The position numbers and the translations under genes are program-made. Shown here one piece after another: positions 24,946 to 31,916 of a DNA stretch of 64,000 nucleotides (position 1 is the first letter of the stretch; each line of letters opens with the position of its first letter). The stretch covers positions 1-64,000 of the forward strand of contig NZ_JAUYSS010000069.1 of assembly GCF_030695525.1 (NCBI RefSeq). The letters are read 5' to 3'. The notes beneath the pieces were generated by a model. The model searched no databases. It was not told the DNA's origin and saw only the letters and a program-made list of their open reading frames with translations. Source of the DNA: Daejeonella sp. (lineage in GTDB: Bacteria; Bacteroidota; Bacteroidia; Sphingobacteriales; Sphingobacteriaceae).

Positions 24946-27441
24946 TTAATTAGGGCTTTTACTAAAAACTGTAAAATGTACAGGATCGGAATACTCATTA
25001 TGGGGGAAAGTATGAAAACGAACCCTCCGATCTTTGTCCATTGAAAATCCGGGATCATTCTCCAATTGAATGATGCTGCCGGAAATATGTTTTGCCGGAA
25101 AATACAAACTTGACCGATCGGGAAAATCTAAACGAACATGAGAAACATCAGAGACATCAGCATCGAGTTCTAAATTATACTTACCTGCTGCATGATGTAT
25201 ACCTTTTAATAATCCGGACTGAGACGTGCCTTTATCATACTTCCATCCTGCACTTGATATAAGGCTGATTTTATCCCCTTGCAGACTAATCCGGTCTTGA
25301 ACATTTTTGCCATTTAATTCATAATCAATTAGATAAGTATCACCTTCCGTACGCACTGACTTTATCCAGGGCTGGCTTTGGAAAGGTTCATGAACGGCAA
25401 TAAAACTGGATCTGCCTCCTTTTTGTCTTTGCATGATTCCAATGCGCATATAATTATCGAGTTTATTATCATCTTCAGCAGCAAGCCTGACAGATGGGGC
25501 ACGAAAACTGAAAATCTCAGTATCTTTTTGAGGGATATGATGGGTGCGAAGTCCGGAATTTTGATATTTCCAGGTTGCAGTCCAGGGTTTTACTGCGGTA
25601 CCTGCCTTTATATCTTTCATATAAGAATAGGCATGAATTTTCTTCCCAATGATATCAGAATCATACTGGTTAAGAGGTACACCAGTCCCCCCCCATTCTG
25701 GTACCAGTGTTTTAACCGGGCGTTCCATTGAAATATTCGTTTCCAATATTCCTTCTTCTTCACACATTCCATGCAAAAACCAGTCGTGCGTCTCCCCTCC
25801 TTCCACATCAAAACGATCGATCACATAATCCCTTCCTTCTGCTGCATGAACAAATATCAGCCTTCTCCGGTATTCGCCGGCTATTGAATAGGCTGGAGAT
25901 GCATCAAGATCAACAACCTTTACATGCGGGTTTTGGTCATCATAATACATTAATCGGCCCGTCACAGGTTCTGTTACTGTTCCATGATCCTGTGCTTTCT
26001 GGTCTATAACAACGGTATTATGAGAGGCGGTATGTAATGTCCAGCCACGATATTTGGAATGGGTATAACCAATATCTGAAAGCAATTCAGCACCATTGGC
26101 AAATAAGATAATGGAAGCATTATCATAGTGAGAATGACCATAATTGCCGCTCCAGTTTACATTGATCAGGGTTTGATCCTTTCCGGTACCGGCGGCAAGG
26201 GCTGCATTACCAAGTGAGGGCCAAAGGCGTGAAACAGAAACACCGCTGGTTTTCACTGGTGTAGCCCTGTTAGCCCAGGTATCATTGAGAGGCAGTTTAT
26301 GCCCGTTTGGGAATACTGCATGTTGGCTTACATTGATTGCATTCTTATAAAAAGGCATAGATTCAGTCAGATCAAGGTTTTCAAAACGTTCGCCTTTCCA
26401 ATCCGCAGGATCTGTATAACCTTTTGCGGCCTTTGCCACACTCTCAAGTCCGCCAATTGTCTGATCATGATAAGAAACTGTACCTTCTTTCCACCAGCCA
26501 TCCGCAAAAAAACCAAGTTTTAAAAATTCTCTGAACCGATTCACCCCATCGTGAACAATATCCGGCCTGTTCAGTATCCGACCAAGCCTCACCATATCCC
26601 TGTACATCCCGGGCGACATATTGGTATAAATTTCGGGATTCGCGGCAGTAAACTCATAGCCTGAAATTAATAGGTCCTTTACAATTCTTTGATCAGTATT
26701 TTTACCTATTTGTGAATCCATTCTGCTCCAGTCATAAGCTCCATCCTGTAAATTTTCATATGCCGTAGCGATCTGTACCGGAATATCTCCATAAGCCCAC
26801 CAATTCCATTTGGCTCCCCTATAAGGAACCAGTCCTTCATAAGGCCATTTCTGATTTGCAGGAAAAAACTTTTTTGGAGCACTAGGATAATCATAGCGGA
26901 TCGCATAATCAGGGAAAAGCTGTGCGAAACGACCTGCAATCAGCGCAGCCCTGTCGCCATAGTCAGGATCTTTGGTCTGTGCCCATATCTGAGACAGTTG
27001 AACAGCCATTTGCTGAATCCATTTCCAGCGATCGAACCAGGCATGGGCCTCATAATAATACTGAGTGCCTTGCGCATTTTGATGATAGCGGTAAACCTGT
27101 TTTATGCCGCTGGGAGCTATTATTACTTTTTCGCCATTATGGGGATATTTTTCATTTGGAAAGGTCATGCTGCAGAATTTGCATTTAACCTGATCAGCCA
27201 TTCCCGGCTCCCAATTTAATATCCCCATCTCCTGAGCACCCCCGTTGCAATTCGGACAACCGATAAAAAAAATACCCGATCCGGGTGGTACGAGATTCTT
27301 TATCTCATTGAGGGGCATCTTCATCAAAGCATCAACTGATGCAATTTGAGCCTCAGTAATCTTTGATTTTTGTTGTCCATTAGCAAGTCCGGGAAAAACA
27401 ATTGCCAGAACTAATATTACTTTAAATGCCCCTTTAATCAT
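24946..27441 (-). CDS. Heparinase II/III-like polysaccharide lyase, secreted
   Basis: 831 residues with a signal peptide ending ANGQ. After a Cys4 motif (C62-x2-C65, C87-x2-C90) probably binding zinc, an alpha-toroid domain runs to about 420. The heparinase II/III beta-sandwich follows, with the signature NYGHSHYDNASIILF and LHTASHNTVVIDQ containing the His/Tyr residues used by these lyases. The family cleaves uronic-acid-containing glycans (heparin/heparan, alginate, glucuronan) by beta-elimination, giving unsaturated uronates; which polymer is not clear. It is the first gene of the locus and has its own operator. Confidence 0.85.
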   Translation of the reverse strand: MIKGAFKVILVLAIVFPGLANGQQKSKITEAQIASVDALMKMPLNEIKNLVPPGSGIFFIGCPNCNGGAQEMGILNWEPGMADQVKCKFCSMTFPNEKYPHNGEKVIIAPSGIKQVYRYHQNAQGTQYYYEAHAWFDRWKWIQQMAVQLSQIWAQTKDPDYGDRAALIAGRFAQLFPDYAIRYDYPSAPKKFFPANQKWPYEGLVPYRGAKWNWWAYGDIPVQIATAYENLQDGAYDWSRMDSQIGKNTDQRIVKDLLISGYEFTAANPEIYTNMSPGMYRDMVRLGRILNRPDIVHDGVNRFREFLKLGFFADGWWKEGTVSYHDQTIGGLESVAKAAKGYTDPADWKGERFENLDLTESMPFYKNAINVSQHAVFPNGHKLPLNDTWANRATPVKTSGVSVSRLWPSLGNAALAAGTGKDQTLINVNWSGNYGHSHYDNASIILFANGAELLSDIGYTHSKYRGWTLHTASHNTVVIDQKAQDHGTVTEPVTGRLMYYDDQNPHVKVVDLDASPAYSIAGEYRRRLIFVHAAEGRDYVIDRFDVEGGETHDWFLHGMCEEEGILETNISMERPVKTLVPEWGGTGVPLNQYDSDIIGKKIHAYSYMKDIKAGTAVKPWTATWKYQNSGLRTHHIPQKDTEIFSFRAPSVRLAAEDDNKLDNYMRIGIMQRQKGGRSSFIAVHEPFQSQPWIKSVRTEGDTYLIDYELNGKNVQDRISLQGDKISLISSAGWKYDKGTSQSGLLKGIHHAAGKYNLELDADVSDVSHVRLDFPDRSSLYFPAKHISGSIIQLENDPGFSMDKDRRVRFHTFPHNEYSDPVHFTVFSKSPN

Positions 27442-27467
27442 AATTCTGATATTAAAATCTAAAATAA

Positions 27468-27483
27468 ACGTGTACGTACCCGA
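27468..27483. promoter_or_regulatory. Operator-like palindrome, copy 6
   Basis: ACGTGTACGTACCCGA lies 27 bp upstream of the heparinase-like start. On the minus strand it is followed by TAGATTTT (7 of 8 to TAnnTTTG), again placing the operator next to the probable -7 element. Confidence 0.7.
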
Positions 27484-27589
27484 ATTTAGGCATAATATTC
27501 AGAAATATTTAAAATCGTTCAAAAAAAATAATAAAATTAAATCCATCCCTGGCTACACTTCGTAAATGAGCCCAAATAATAAAAAACAA

Positions 27590-28141
27590 ATGAAAAAAAT
27601 AATAATTCTGGCTGTTGCATTAGTAGCTTCTGTAATCAGCACAACAGGTTTTGCACAAGGAACCAAAATGGTAGGTGGTGCTGAGATGTACCCAAGTAAA
27701 GACATTGTTGACAATGCGGTGAATTCTAAGGATCATACTACATTAGTTGCAGCAGTAAAAGCCGCAGGTCTCGTAGAAACACTAAAAAGTGATGGACCAT
27801 TTACAGTTTTTGCACCAACAAATGATGCATTTAACAAGCTTCCTGAAGGAACAGTTGGTACACTGGTTAAACCTGAGAACAAAGCCACACTTACAAAAAT
27901 CCTTACCTATCATGTTGTGTCCGGTAAATATTCAGCAGCGGATATAGTAAAGGCGATCAAAACCGGTAAAGGAACTGCACAATTCACTACGGTAAGTGGT
28001 GGTACCTTATCTGCTATGATGAATGGTAAAAATGTAGTTTTAAAAGACGAGAATGGAGGCACTTCAACAGTGAGTATTGCCGATGTCAATCAGAAGAATG
28101 GAGTTATCCATGTGATTGACTCGGTTGTTTTACCTAAATAA
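27590..28141 (+). CDS. Fasciclin (FAS1) domain protein, secreted
   Basis: 183 residues from ATG at 27590, where the signal peptide MKKIIILAVALVASV begins; an in-frame ATG at 27566 adds eight residues. The mature protein is one FAS1 domain (DIVDNAVNSKDHTTLVAAV, GPFTVFAPTNDAFNKLP, ILTYHVVSGKY, NGVIHVIDSVVLPK). FAS1 proteins act in adhesion and often accompany ECF sigma/anti-sigma pairs in Bacteroidetes, as here. A strong terminator separates it from the sigma gene. Confidence 0.9.
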   Translation: MKKIIILAVALVASVISTTGFAQGTKMVGGAEMYPSKDIVDNAVNSKDHTTLVAAVKAAGLVETLKSDGPFTVFAPTNDAFNKLPEGTVGTLVKPENKATLTKILTYHVVSGKYSAADIVKAIKTGKGTAQFTTVSGGTLSAMMNGKNVVLKDENGGTSTVSIADVNQKNGVIHVIDSVVLPK

Positions 28142-28160
28142 ATAATCAGTTAAATGTCAA

Positions 28161-28195
28161 AATATCCCCGGAACATATCCGGGGATATTGTTTTT
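28161..28195 (+). terminator. Intrinsic terminator after the fasciclin gene
   Basis: AATATCCCCGG (28161-28171) pairs perfectly with CCGGGGATATT (28179-28189) around a 7-base loop, followed by GTTTTTATAT. Confidence 0.9.
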
Positions 28196-28242
28196 ATATA
28201 TTTGTCTAACAGGTTGAAAACTGAGGTGAACATATTCGAACA

Positions 28243-28794
28243 TTGAGCCCGAGAACAAAAATATCCTTATCTGAAGATGAATTGGTTATGGCTCTCCGTA
28301 ATAAGGAAAAAGCCGGAGCTGAAGCTTTGTATGACATGTATTCATCTTCACTTTATGGTATAATTTTCAGAATTGTTCAGCACGAAGAAATCGCTGAAGA
28401 TCTACTTCAGGATACTTTCGTAAGAATCTGGAATTCCTTTTCTTCATACGATGAATCCAAAGGTCGCTTATTCACCTGGATGGTTAATATTGCACGAAAT
28501 ATTTCGATAGATAAAACCCGTTCAAAAGATTTTCGTAACAGTTCAAAAACCGAAGACATAGAAAATAACGTATTATCATTAGAAATGCAGTCAGGTAATA
28601 CATTAAATCCTGAAACTATGGGATTAAAAGAACTTGTTGCTAAATTGAAGCCCGAACAGAAAATAGTTCTTGACATGATTTATTTCCGTGGCTTTACGCA
28701 TGCAGAGGTCTCGGAAGAACTTGAAATTCCATTAGGAACTGTCAAAACCAGGTTAAGAAATGCTATAATCAGTTTAAGAAAGGTATTTAATTAA
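28243..28794 (+). CDS. ECF RNA polymerase sigma factor
   Basis: 183 residues from a TTG start (28243); the first ATG in frame is at 28288, so the start is uncertain, but conserved-looking sequence precedes the ATG. Region 2 is YDMYSSSLYGIIFRIVQHEE...AEDLLQDTFVRIW and GRLFTWMVNIARNISID, with region 4 LDMIYFRGFTHAEVSEELE and GTVKTRLR. It is stop-to-start adjacent to the anti-sigma gene and so is likely held inactive by it. Confidence 0.9.
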   Translation: MSPRTKISLSEDELVMALRNKEKAGAEALYDMYSSSLYGIIFRIVQHEEIAEDLLQDTFVRIWNSFSSYDESKGRLFTWMVNIARNISIDKTRSKDFRNSSKTEDIENNVLSLEMQSGNTLNPETMGLKELVAKLKPEQKIVLDMIYFRGFTHAEVSEELEIPLGTVKTRLRNAIISLRKVFN

Positions 28795-29604
28795 GTGAAA
28801 AACCTCAAATCATATATGGAGAGCGGCATCCTTGAACAATATGTTCTTGGAGATTTAAGCATTGAAGAGAGGCTTGAGGTTGAAAAAAATGCCCTGAAAT
28901 ATCCTGAGATTAAAGAAGAACTGGTTGAAATTGAATCTGCACTTTTAAGTTATGCGATTTCAAATGCGATTGAACCTTCAGAAGAATTGCGGAATAAGGT
29001 TATAAATTCACTTGAAAATCCGGCAGCAGATGTTCGTCCAATTTATGCTGCTTCATCAAAGCCAGGCCAATTTTATAAATACGCGTTCGCTGCATCCCTG
29101 GCACTTCTTTTTATTAGTATTGCCTTACTGGTAAATCTGAACAATAAACTTAATGATTCTTACACCCAAATTGCGGTCCTGCAAACCGGAAATCAACGTT
29201 TTTCAAATCAGGTGAATTATATTGATGAAGAATTAAGGGATACCCGAAATGCATTACACTTTTATAAAAATCAAGCCGCCTATAAGCTTGTTACACTTAA
29301 AGGATCGGCCAAAGCACCTGCTGCCAGCATGCTGGTTGCGTTCAATCCCGAAGAAGAAGAAGTCATGATCGATCTTTCCTCCGTAAAAATGCCATCTAAT
29401 GATAAAGATCATCAATATCAGTTATGGGCAATGGTCGATGGCAAACCTGTTGACTTAGGGGTATTTGACTCTGATGCAGATAGTACCGGAATGAAGAAAA
29501 TGAAGTCTGTCAAAAATGCTCAGGCATTTGCAGTCACACTCGAAATTCGCGGTGGAAGCGCCAATCCAAATATGGATCAAATGATGGCAATCGGAAGTAT
29601 CTGA
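28795..29604 (+). CDS. Anti-sigma factor (RskA-like)
   Basis: 269 residues from GTG at 28795, directly after the sigma stop codon. The N-terminal part (ESGILEQYVLGDLS) is an anti-sigma domain, without the zinc HxxxCxxC motif. One transmembrane helix lies near 98-118 (FAASLALLFISIALLVNL) followed by a short coiled coil. The periplasmic C-terminal RskA domain ends in YQLWAMVDGKPVDLGVF and FAVTLEIRGGS. It presumably releases the sigma factor after a periplasmic signal. Confidence 0.88.
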   Translation: MKNLKSYMESGILEQYVLGDLSIEERLEVEKNALKYPEIKEELVEIESALLSYAISNAIEPSEELRNKVINSLENPAADVRPIYAASSKPGQFYKYAFAASLALLFISIALLVNLNNKLNDSYTQIAVLQTGNQRFSNQVNYIDEELRDTRNALHFYKNQAAYKLVTLKGSAKAPAASMLVAFNPEEEEVMIDLSSVKMPSNDKDHQYQLWAMVDGKPVDLGVFDSDADSTGMKKMKSVKNAQAFAVTLEIRGGSANPNMDQMMAIGSI

Positions 29605-29699
29605 TTATCTGATCTCACCTCCAACAAAATCGTATTTAAATATTTCAGGTAACCGGGGAAGCGTTTTGCAGAAAATTTTATTTGAAAATTTCATGTCAT

Positions 29700-29875
29700 T
29701 CAATAAAAAAAGGGCCGAATAACTAGTATTCGACCCTACATCTACCTATGAAAAACATGCCCTTTGGGGGGCACTTAAATAAGACAATTTATATGCCATT
29801 TGGCAAACAATGCCAATCGCTCAAAATCAATGCCTTTACAGGACAGGGATTCCCAGATTGAAGATATAATACCCC
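29700..29875 (-). ncRNA. Candidate small RNA
   Basis: On the minus strand a TACACTTTG (29875-29883), near the -7 consensus apart from one extra base, precedes about 170 nt that fold locally (GGGAATCCC; TGGCATTGTTTGCCA; TGCCC-CCCAAA-GGGCA). They end in AGGGTCGAAT/ATTCGGCCCT plus TTTTTTTATT, a convincing intrinsic terminator. The start point and any function are inference. Confidence 0.3.
29711..29737 (-). terminator. Intrinsic terminator, minus strand
   Basis: AGGGCCGAAT (29711-29720) pairs with ATTCGACCCT (29728-29737) with one wobble around a 7-base loop; on the minus strand seven T follow directly. Confidence 0.75.
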
Positions 29876-30001
29876 AAAGTGTAGATATATTTCCCCGGTA
29901 TGATTTTTTTTTAATTAAATTAAGTGCTAATCTCATTTGAGATTTTGAAGGTAAAGAAAGCTGGACAACAGCTGAACCTTATCTGCACTACCGTCAAACG
30001 T

Positions 30002-30535
30002 TCAATAATCAATACTGTATCGCAGTGATATCAAACCGGTATCATAAGTTTTGGATTCCAGCAAACTCATTTTAGTACGACTTTCCTTTTCCCGGAAAAG
30101 AGCTTTGCCACTTCCAAGCAGAATAGGATGTACCGACAACCATAATTCGTCTATCAGTCCTTCATTAAAAAGTGCATCAGTGAGTGATGCACCACCGAAA
30201 AGCCAGATATCTTTACCAGGCTGCTCTTTTATCCTTCGCGCCTTTGTCATACTATCTTCGGATACAAGCACAGCGCCTTCCTTAACTGAAGTAAGTGTTC
30301 TGGAGAACACGTACTCAGTCATTACAGGCATGCCGGGGATCGTTTCCCCATTATTGCTATCTGCGTGCTGCTGAGCTATTTCGTAGCTTTTGCGACCAAT
30401 GAAGATCGTGTCTACACGGGTAAAGAATTCATTTAAACCATAGTCCTGGTCTGTAAAACACCAGTCGTATTCACCATTTGGCCCTTCAATGTATCCATCT
30501 AAAGTAATGGCCAGTCCCAATATAAGTTTTCGCAT
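30002..30535 (-). CDS. RibD C-terminal / dihydrofolate-reductase-fold protein
   Basis: 177 residues from ATG at 30535 (MRKLILGLAITLDGYIEGP, the normal family start; ATGs at 30544 and 30559 are less likely). The NADPH site is indicated by FIGRKSYE and IWLFGGASLTDALF. Such small stand-alone proteins (YyaP/YwjB type) are NADPH-dependent reductases of unknown substrate. It is 67 bp or less downstream of the AraC-type regulator in the same direction and may be its target. Confidence 0.85.
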   Translation of the reverse strand: MRKLILGLAITLDGYIEGPNGEYDWCFTDQDYGLNEFFTRVDTIFIGRKSYEIAQQHADSNNGETIPGMPVMTEYVFSRTLTSVKEGAVLVSEDSMTKARRIKEQPGKDIWLFGGASLTDALFNEGLIDELWLSVHPILLGSGKALFREKESRTKMSLLESKTYDTGLISLRYSIDY

Positions 30536-30601
30536 ACCGTTCATGTTTTTGTCCAACAAAATTGTACTAATCCAATTATTTCTAATTGTACAAAACGGAC
30601 A

Positions 30602-31384
30602 TCAATATAAAATATGTGTCGAAAGAGCGAACTGCCCGGGCGTATGACCTGTAAAAGATTTAAAATCCCGAATAAAATGTGCCTGATCGTAATAAGCACT
30701 TTGGTAAGCTACCTCGGTTAATGAGAGTAAAGGATACTTTTTCAGATGATCAAGTGACCTGATAAACCTGAAGACTCGCAGGTATTCTTTGGGTGACAAG
30801 CCGACAATTTGCTGAAACTTTCGTGAAAGATGGCGTTGGCTGAGGCTGGTATCAGTACTGAGTTGGCTTACAAGGATATGACCAGCTGATCGCTGTATTT
30901 TCCTCAAACATTCAGCTACCTGCTGATCTCGTTCATTTCGTATCAATTGTTGCAAGAGATATTTCTGTAGGATTGCTGAACGTTCCTTATGACTGCAGGA
31001 ATCAGCCAGTTTGCTCTCAATCTCTCCCGCCATACCATTCCATAAATCAGATAATACCAGAGTTTTGTCGGCCAGCTGATGCATAGGTAAATTAAAAAAC
31101 CGGTAAGCCTCTCCGGGATAAAAGCAAATGGCGATACAACCAGCACCTTTGCGCATCTGCACGTCCGAATATCGGCTCATACGGGATGTAACAATGCTCC
31201 GATCGTATAACTCATTTCCAATAATGGCAAGTGGTGTACTGGTGTAGTTCACAAATAGCTCCACACATGCATCGGGTAGTACCCGAATATGATTAGTATC
31301 TGCACCATCATCGCAGTCCATTGTGCATATCAGTTTTACGTAGGGCTGCAGCTCTGGAAGAACTTCAAACTGCTGTATTAACAT
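30602..31384 (-). CDS. AraC-family transcriptional regulator
   Basis: 260 residues from ATG at 31384 (MLIQQFEVLPELQPYV). The earlier start at 31441 adds 19 residues without family support. The C-terminus holds two helix-turn-helix units (SLSQRHLSRKFQQIVGLSP and SLTEVAYQSAYYDQAHFIRD) in the usual AraC/XylS arrangement, and the N-terminal part is a sensor domain of the DUF6597 kind. It probably controls the adjacent reductase gene. Confidence 0.88.
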   Translation of the reverse strand: MLIQQFEVLPELQPYVKLICTMDCDDGADTNHIRVLPDACVELFVNYTSTPLAIIGNELYDRSIVTSRMSRYSDVQMRKGAGCIAICFYPGEAYRFFNLPMHQLADKTLVLSDLWNGMAGEIESKLADSCSHKERSAILQKYLLQQLIRNERDQQVAECLRKIQRSAGHILVSQLSTDTSLSQRHLSRKFQQIVGLSPKEYLRVFRFIRSLDHLKKYPLLSLTEVAYQSAYYDQAHFIRDFKSFTGHTPGQFALSTHILY

Positions 31385-31576
31385 ATGGATAAATATAGTA
31401 TATGTCAATAATTTATGAGCAAAATTGATTAACTGAATCATGCAAAAATTCTGTTAATGGTGTATTGAGAGTTGATAGGAAAAATTGTATTCCTGGGGTT
31501 TATAAAAAAAATTGATCTTTTCAGAACTGCTTTAATCCCCGATTCTCATCAGGAAAGCTATAACCTACCATAAACC

Positions 31577-31611
31577 TAAAAAAAAAGGCCTCAGCTATTA
31601 ACTAAGACCTT
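31577..31611 (-). terminator. Terminator of tRNA-His
   Basis: AAGGCCTCAG (31585-31594) and CTAAGACCTT (31602-31611) form a stem with two wobbles; on the minus strand a run of T follows. Confidence 0.8.
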
Positions 31612-31620
31612 TCTATAACG

Positions 31621-31695
31621 GGTGGCTGATGGGGCTCGAACCCACGACCCTCGGCACCACAAACCAATACTCTAACCAGCTGAGCTACAGCCACC
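31621..31695 (-). tRNA. tRNA-His (anticodon GTG)
   Basis: 75 nt on the minus strand with the tRNA-His pattern GGTGGCTGTAGCTCAG at the 5' end, anticodon loop TTGTGGT with GTG, T-arm GTGGGTTCGAGCCCC and acceptor end CAGCCACC. The extra 5' G (G-1) opposite C73 that histidyl-tRNA synthetase needs is encoded. The CCA end is not encoded. Confidence 0.97.
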
Positions 31696-31885
31696 GTTTT
31701 ATTTCTGCAAAACTAAGCATTTCGGGAGATATTGCAAATTTTTTAAATTAAATTTCCTCATTGATAATCAGCATGATGACGTTCCAGAATAGCTCAAAGC
31801 TCATTTAGCCTCAACCTGATCATGTAAACCTTGTCATATTTTGAACATTATAATCTCTCAATATAAGTTTAGCCTTCATAAGTTT

Positions 31886-31893
31886 TAAATTTG
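31886..31893 (+). promoter_or_regulatory. Promoter -7 element of the copper ATPase gene
   Basis: TAAATTTG matches TAnnTTTG, the Bacteroidetes housekeeping -7 element, 24 bp before the ATG at 31917. This argues against the GTG start at 31893. Confidence 0.6.
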
Positions 31894-31916
31894 TGCAAAG
31901 AACCTATGAAATTGGT

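Larger units (their letters stand above)
29605..30001. other. Intergenic region with minus-strand terminator and candidate small RNA
   Basis: This 397-bp gap between the anti-sigma gene (plus) and the reductase gene (minus) has no convincing ORF; a 37-codon ORF at 29748-29861 has no recognisable family. It contains a hairpin followed by T residues on the minus strand, too far (265 bp) from the reductase stop to be an obvious gene terminator. Confidence 0.4.

Noticed and set aside
1-27483. Locus as a recently acquired mobile island
   Set aside because: No integrase, transposase, tRNA junction or attachment repeat was seen at its edges, and base composition looks like the rest of the window.
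29748-29861. 37-codon ORF with internal MPFG repeats
   Set aside because: No recognisable family, no clear ribosome site, and it overlaps the minus-strand candidate RNA and terminator.
31893-31916. GTG start of the copper ATPase
   Set aside because: The GTG is part of the TAAATTTG promoter element; the ATG at 31917 directly precedes the conserved heavy-metal domain.
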